This document shows, one piece after another, positions 5,928 to 6,177 of a stretch of DNA of 6,177 bases. The stretch's first letter is position 1. Each line of letters begins with the position of its first letter. The notes under the pieces are model-generated. The model had not been told where the DNA came from. It searched no databases and saw only the letters and a list, made by a program, of their open reading frames with translations. The position numbers and the translations under genes were made by a program. Source of the stretch: Methanobacterium sp. (GTDB lineage: Archaea > Methanobacteriota > Methanobacteria > Methanobacteriales > Methanobacteriaceae); assembly GCA_003164415.1 (NCBI GenBank), contig PLTK01000139.1, positions 1,347 to 7,523 of the forward strand. The letters are read 5' to 3'.

Positions 5928-5936
5928 TTTTATATG
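5928..5936 (+). promoter_or_regulatory. TATA box of hef, placed for a leaderless transcript
   Basis: TTTTATATG is a good TATA-like element with its centre near 5932. About 26-27 bases downstream falls at 5958-5959, next to the ATG at 5960. Together with the absence of a ribosome binding site before that ATG, this predicts a leaderless or nearly leaderless mRNA. The exact eight-mer ATCACCAT lies on both sides, at 5919-5926 and 5954-5961. Confidence 0.5.
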
Positions 5937-5959
5937 TTCATTTTTAGATATAGATCACC

Positions 5960-6177
5960 ATGGGAAAATGGATACAACACCCCTTGATTAAAGCCGAAAA
6001 AATTGAGTCACGACTTTACCAGCAAGTATTAGCAGCTGATGTGCTTAAAAAGGGTAATTCAATGATAGTGGCACCAACAGCTCTAGGAAAAACTATAGTA
6101 GCTGCTTTAGTAGCCGCAGAAAGACTAATGACTTTTGAAAACTCTAAGATTTTGATCCTAGCACCGAGTAAACCTCT
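5960..6177 (+). CDS. hef: Hef/FANCM-type SF2 helicase, N-terminal part (cut by the window edge)
   Basis: Seventy-two codons are visible before the right edge. The translation begins MGKWIQHPLIKAEKIE, followed by a Q-motif-like ESRLYQQ at 16-22, Walker A APTALGKT at 38-45 with Lys44 and Thr45, and motif Ia LAPSKPL at 67-73. This order and the PTxLGKT plus LAPxKPL pair are typical of Hef, the archaeal relative of FANCM/XPF. Hef unwinds and, through a C-terminal ERCC4 nuclease, cuts stalled or branched replication forks. Only the helicase beginning is seen, so presence of the nuclease domain is inferred. The second Walker A variable position is Ala (PTALGKT) where Pyrococcus Hef has Gly; the catalytic residues are unaffected. 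There is no Shine-Dalgarno upstream: the bases before the ATG are GATCACC, the anti-Shine-Dalgarno sense. Another SF2 helicase is a less likely reading. Confidence 0.85.
   Translation, partial: MGKWIQHPLIKAEKIESRLYQQVLAADVLKKGNSMIVAPTALGKTIVAALVAAERLMTFENSKILILAPSKP

Noticed and set aside
1..6177. tRNA or rRNA genes, CRISPR arrays, insertion sequences, toxin-antitoxin or defence genes
   Set aside because: None was seen by reading both strands; the sequence is filled by known housekeeping genes with gaps of at most 164 bases.

Overview
The window is an AT-rich stretch of archaeal housekeeping DNA, most probably from a mesophilic methanogen of the order Methanobacteriales (Methanobacterium-like). 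Three things support this: a fused Kae1-Bud32 protein, an archaeal uS15 next to a DHH/RecJ-like nuclease, and the archaeal-type enzymes for cobamide and isoprenoid synthesis. Ribosome binding sites are GGTGA-type, and TATA-like elements sit at archaeal distances from the starts. I see no mobile element, CRISPR array, phage gene, tRNA or rRNA.

Layout. The left edge (359 to 1, minus strand) holds the N-terminal 119 codons of an archaeal CobT-like phosphoribosyltransferase (UPF0284 family). A 164-bp divergent region follows, with candidate promoters for both directions and a duplicated TGTACAAT element. On the plus strand, kae1-bud32 (to 2185) is followed by a 94-bp AT-rich gap. Then comes a tight group: an XTP/dITP pyrophosphatase (2280-2840), rps15 (2841-3242, directly abutting) and a RecJ-like DHH nuclease (about 3208-4569, overlapping rps15). 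After 45 bp comes the large subunit of an aconitase X-type enzyme, most likely phosphomevalonate dehydratase (about 4615-5808). A 151-bp AT-rich region with a probable terminator and a well-placed TATA box leads into the first 72 codons of a Hef/FANCM-type DNA helicase (5960 to the edge).

How the genes fit together. Kae1-Bud32 makes the universal t6A modification of ANN-decoding tRNAs. The pyrophosphatase removes deaminated purine nucleotides. uS15 is a ribosomal protein, and RecJ-like and Hef act in replication and repair, so most of the window is information processing. CobT serves cobamide synthesis, which methanogens need for the Mtr methyltransferase. The aconitase X protein serves the archaeal mevalonate pathway for membrane lipids.

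No novel multi-gene system is visible. The more interesting points are start-site choices (in three genes a different start from the longest ORF fits better), a probable leaderless hef transcript framed by a repeated ATCACCAT, the paired TGTACAAT sites in the divergent region, and the overlap of rps15 with the nuclease gene.
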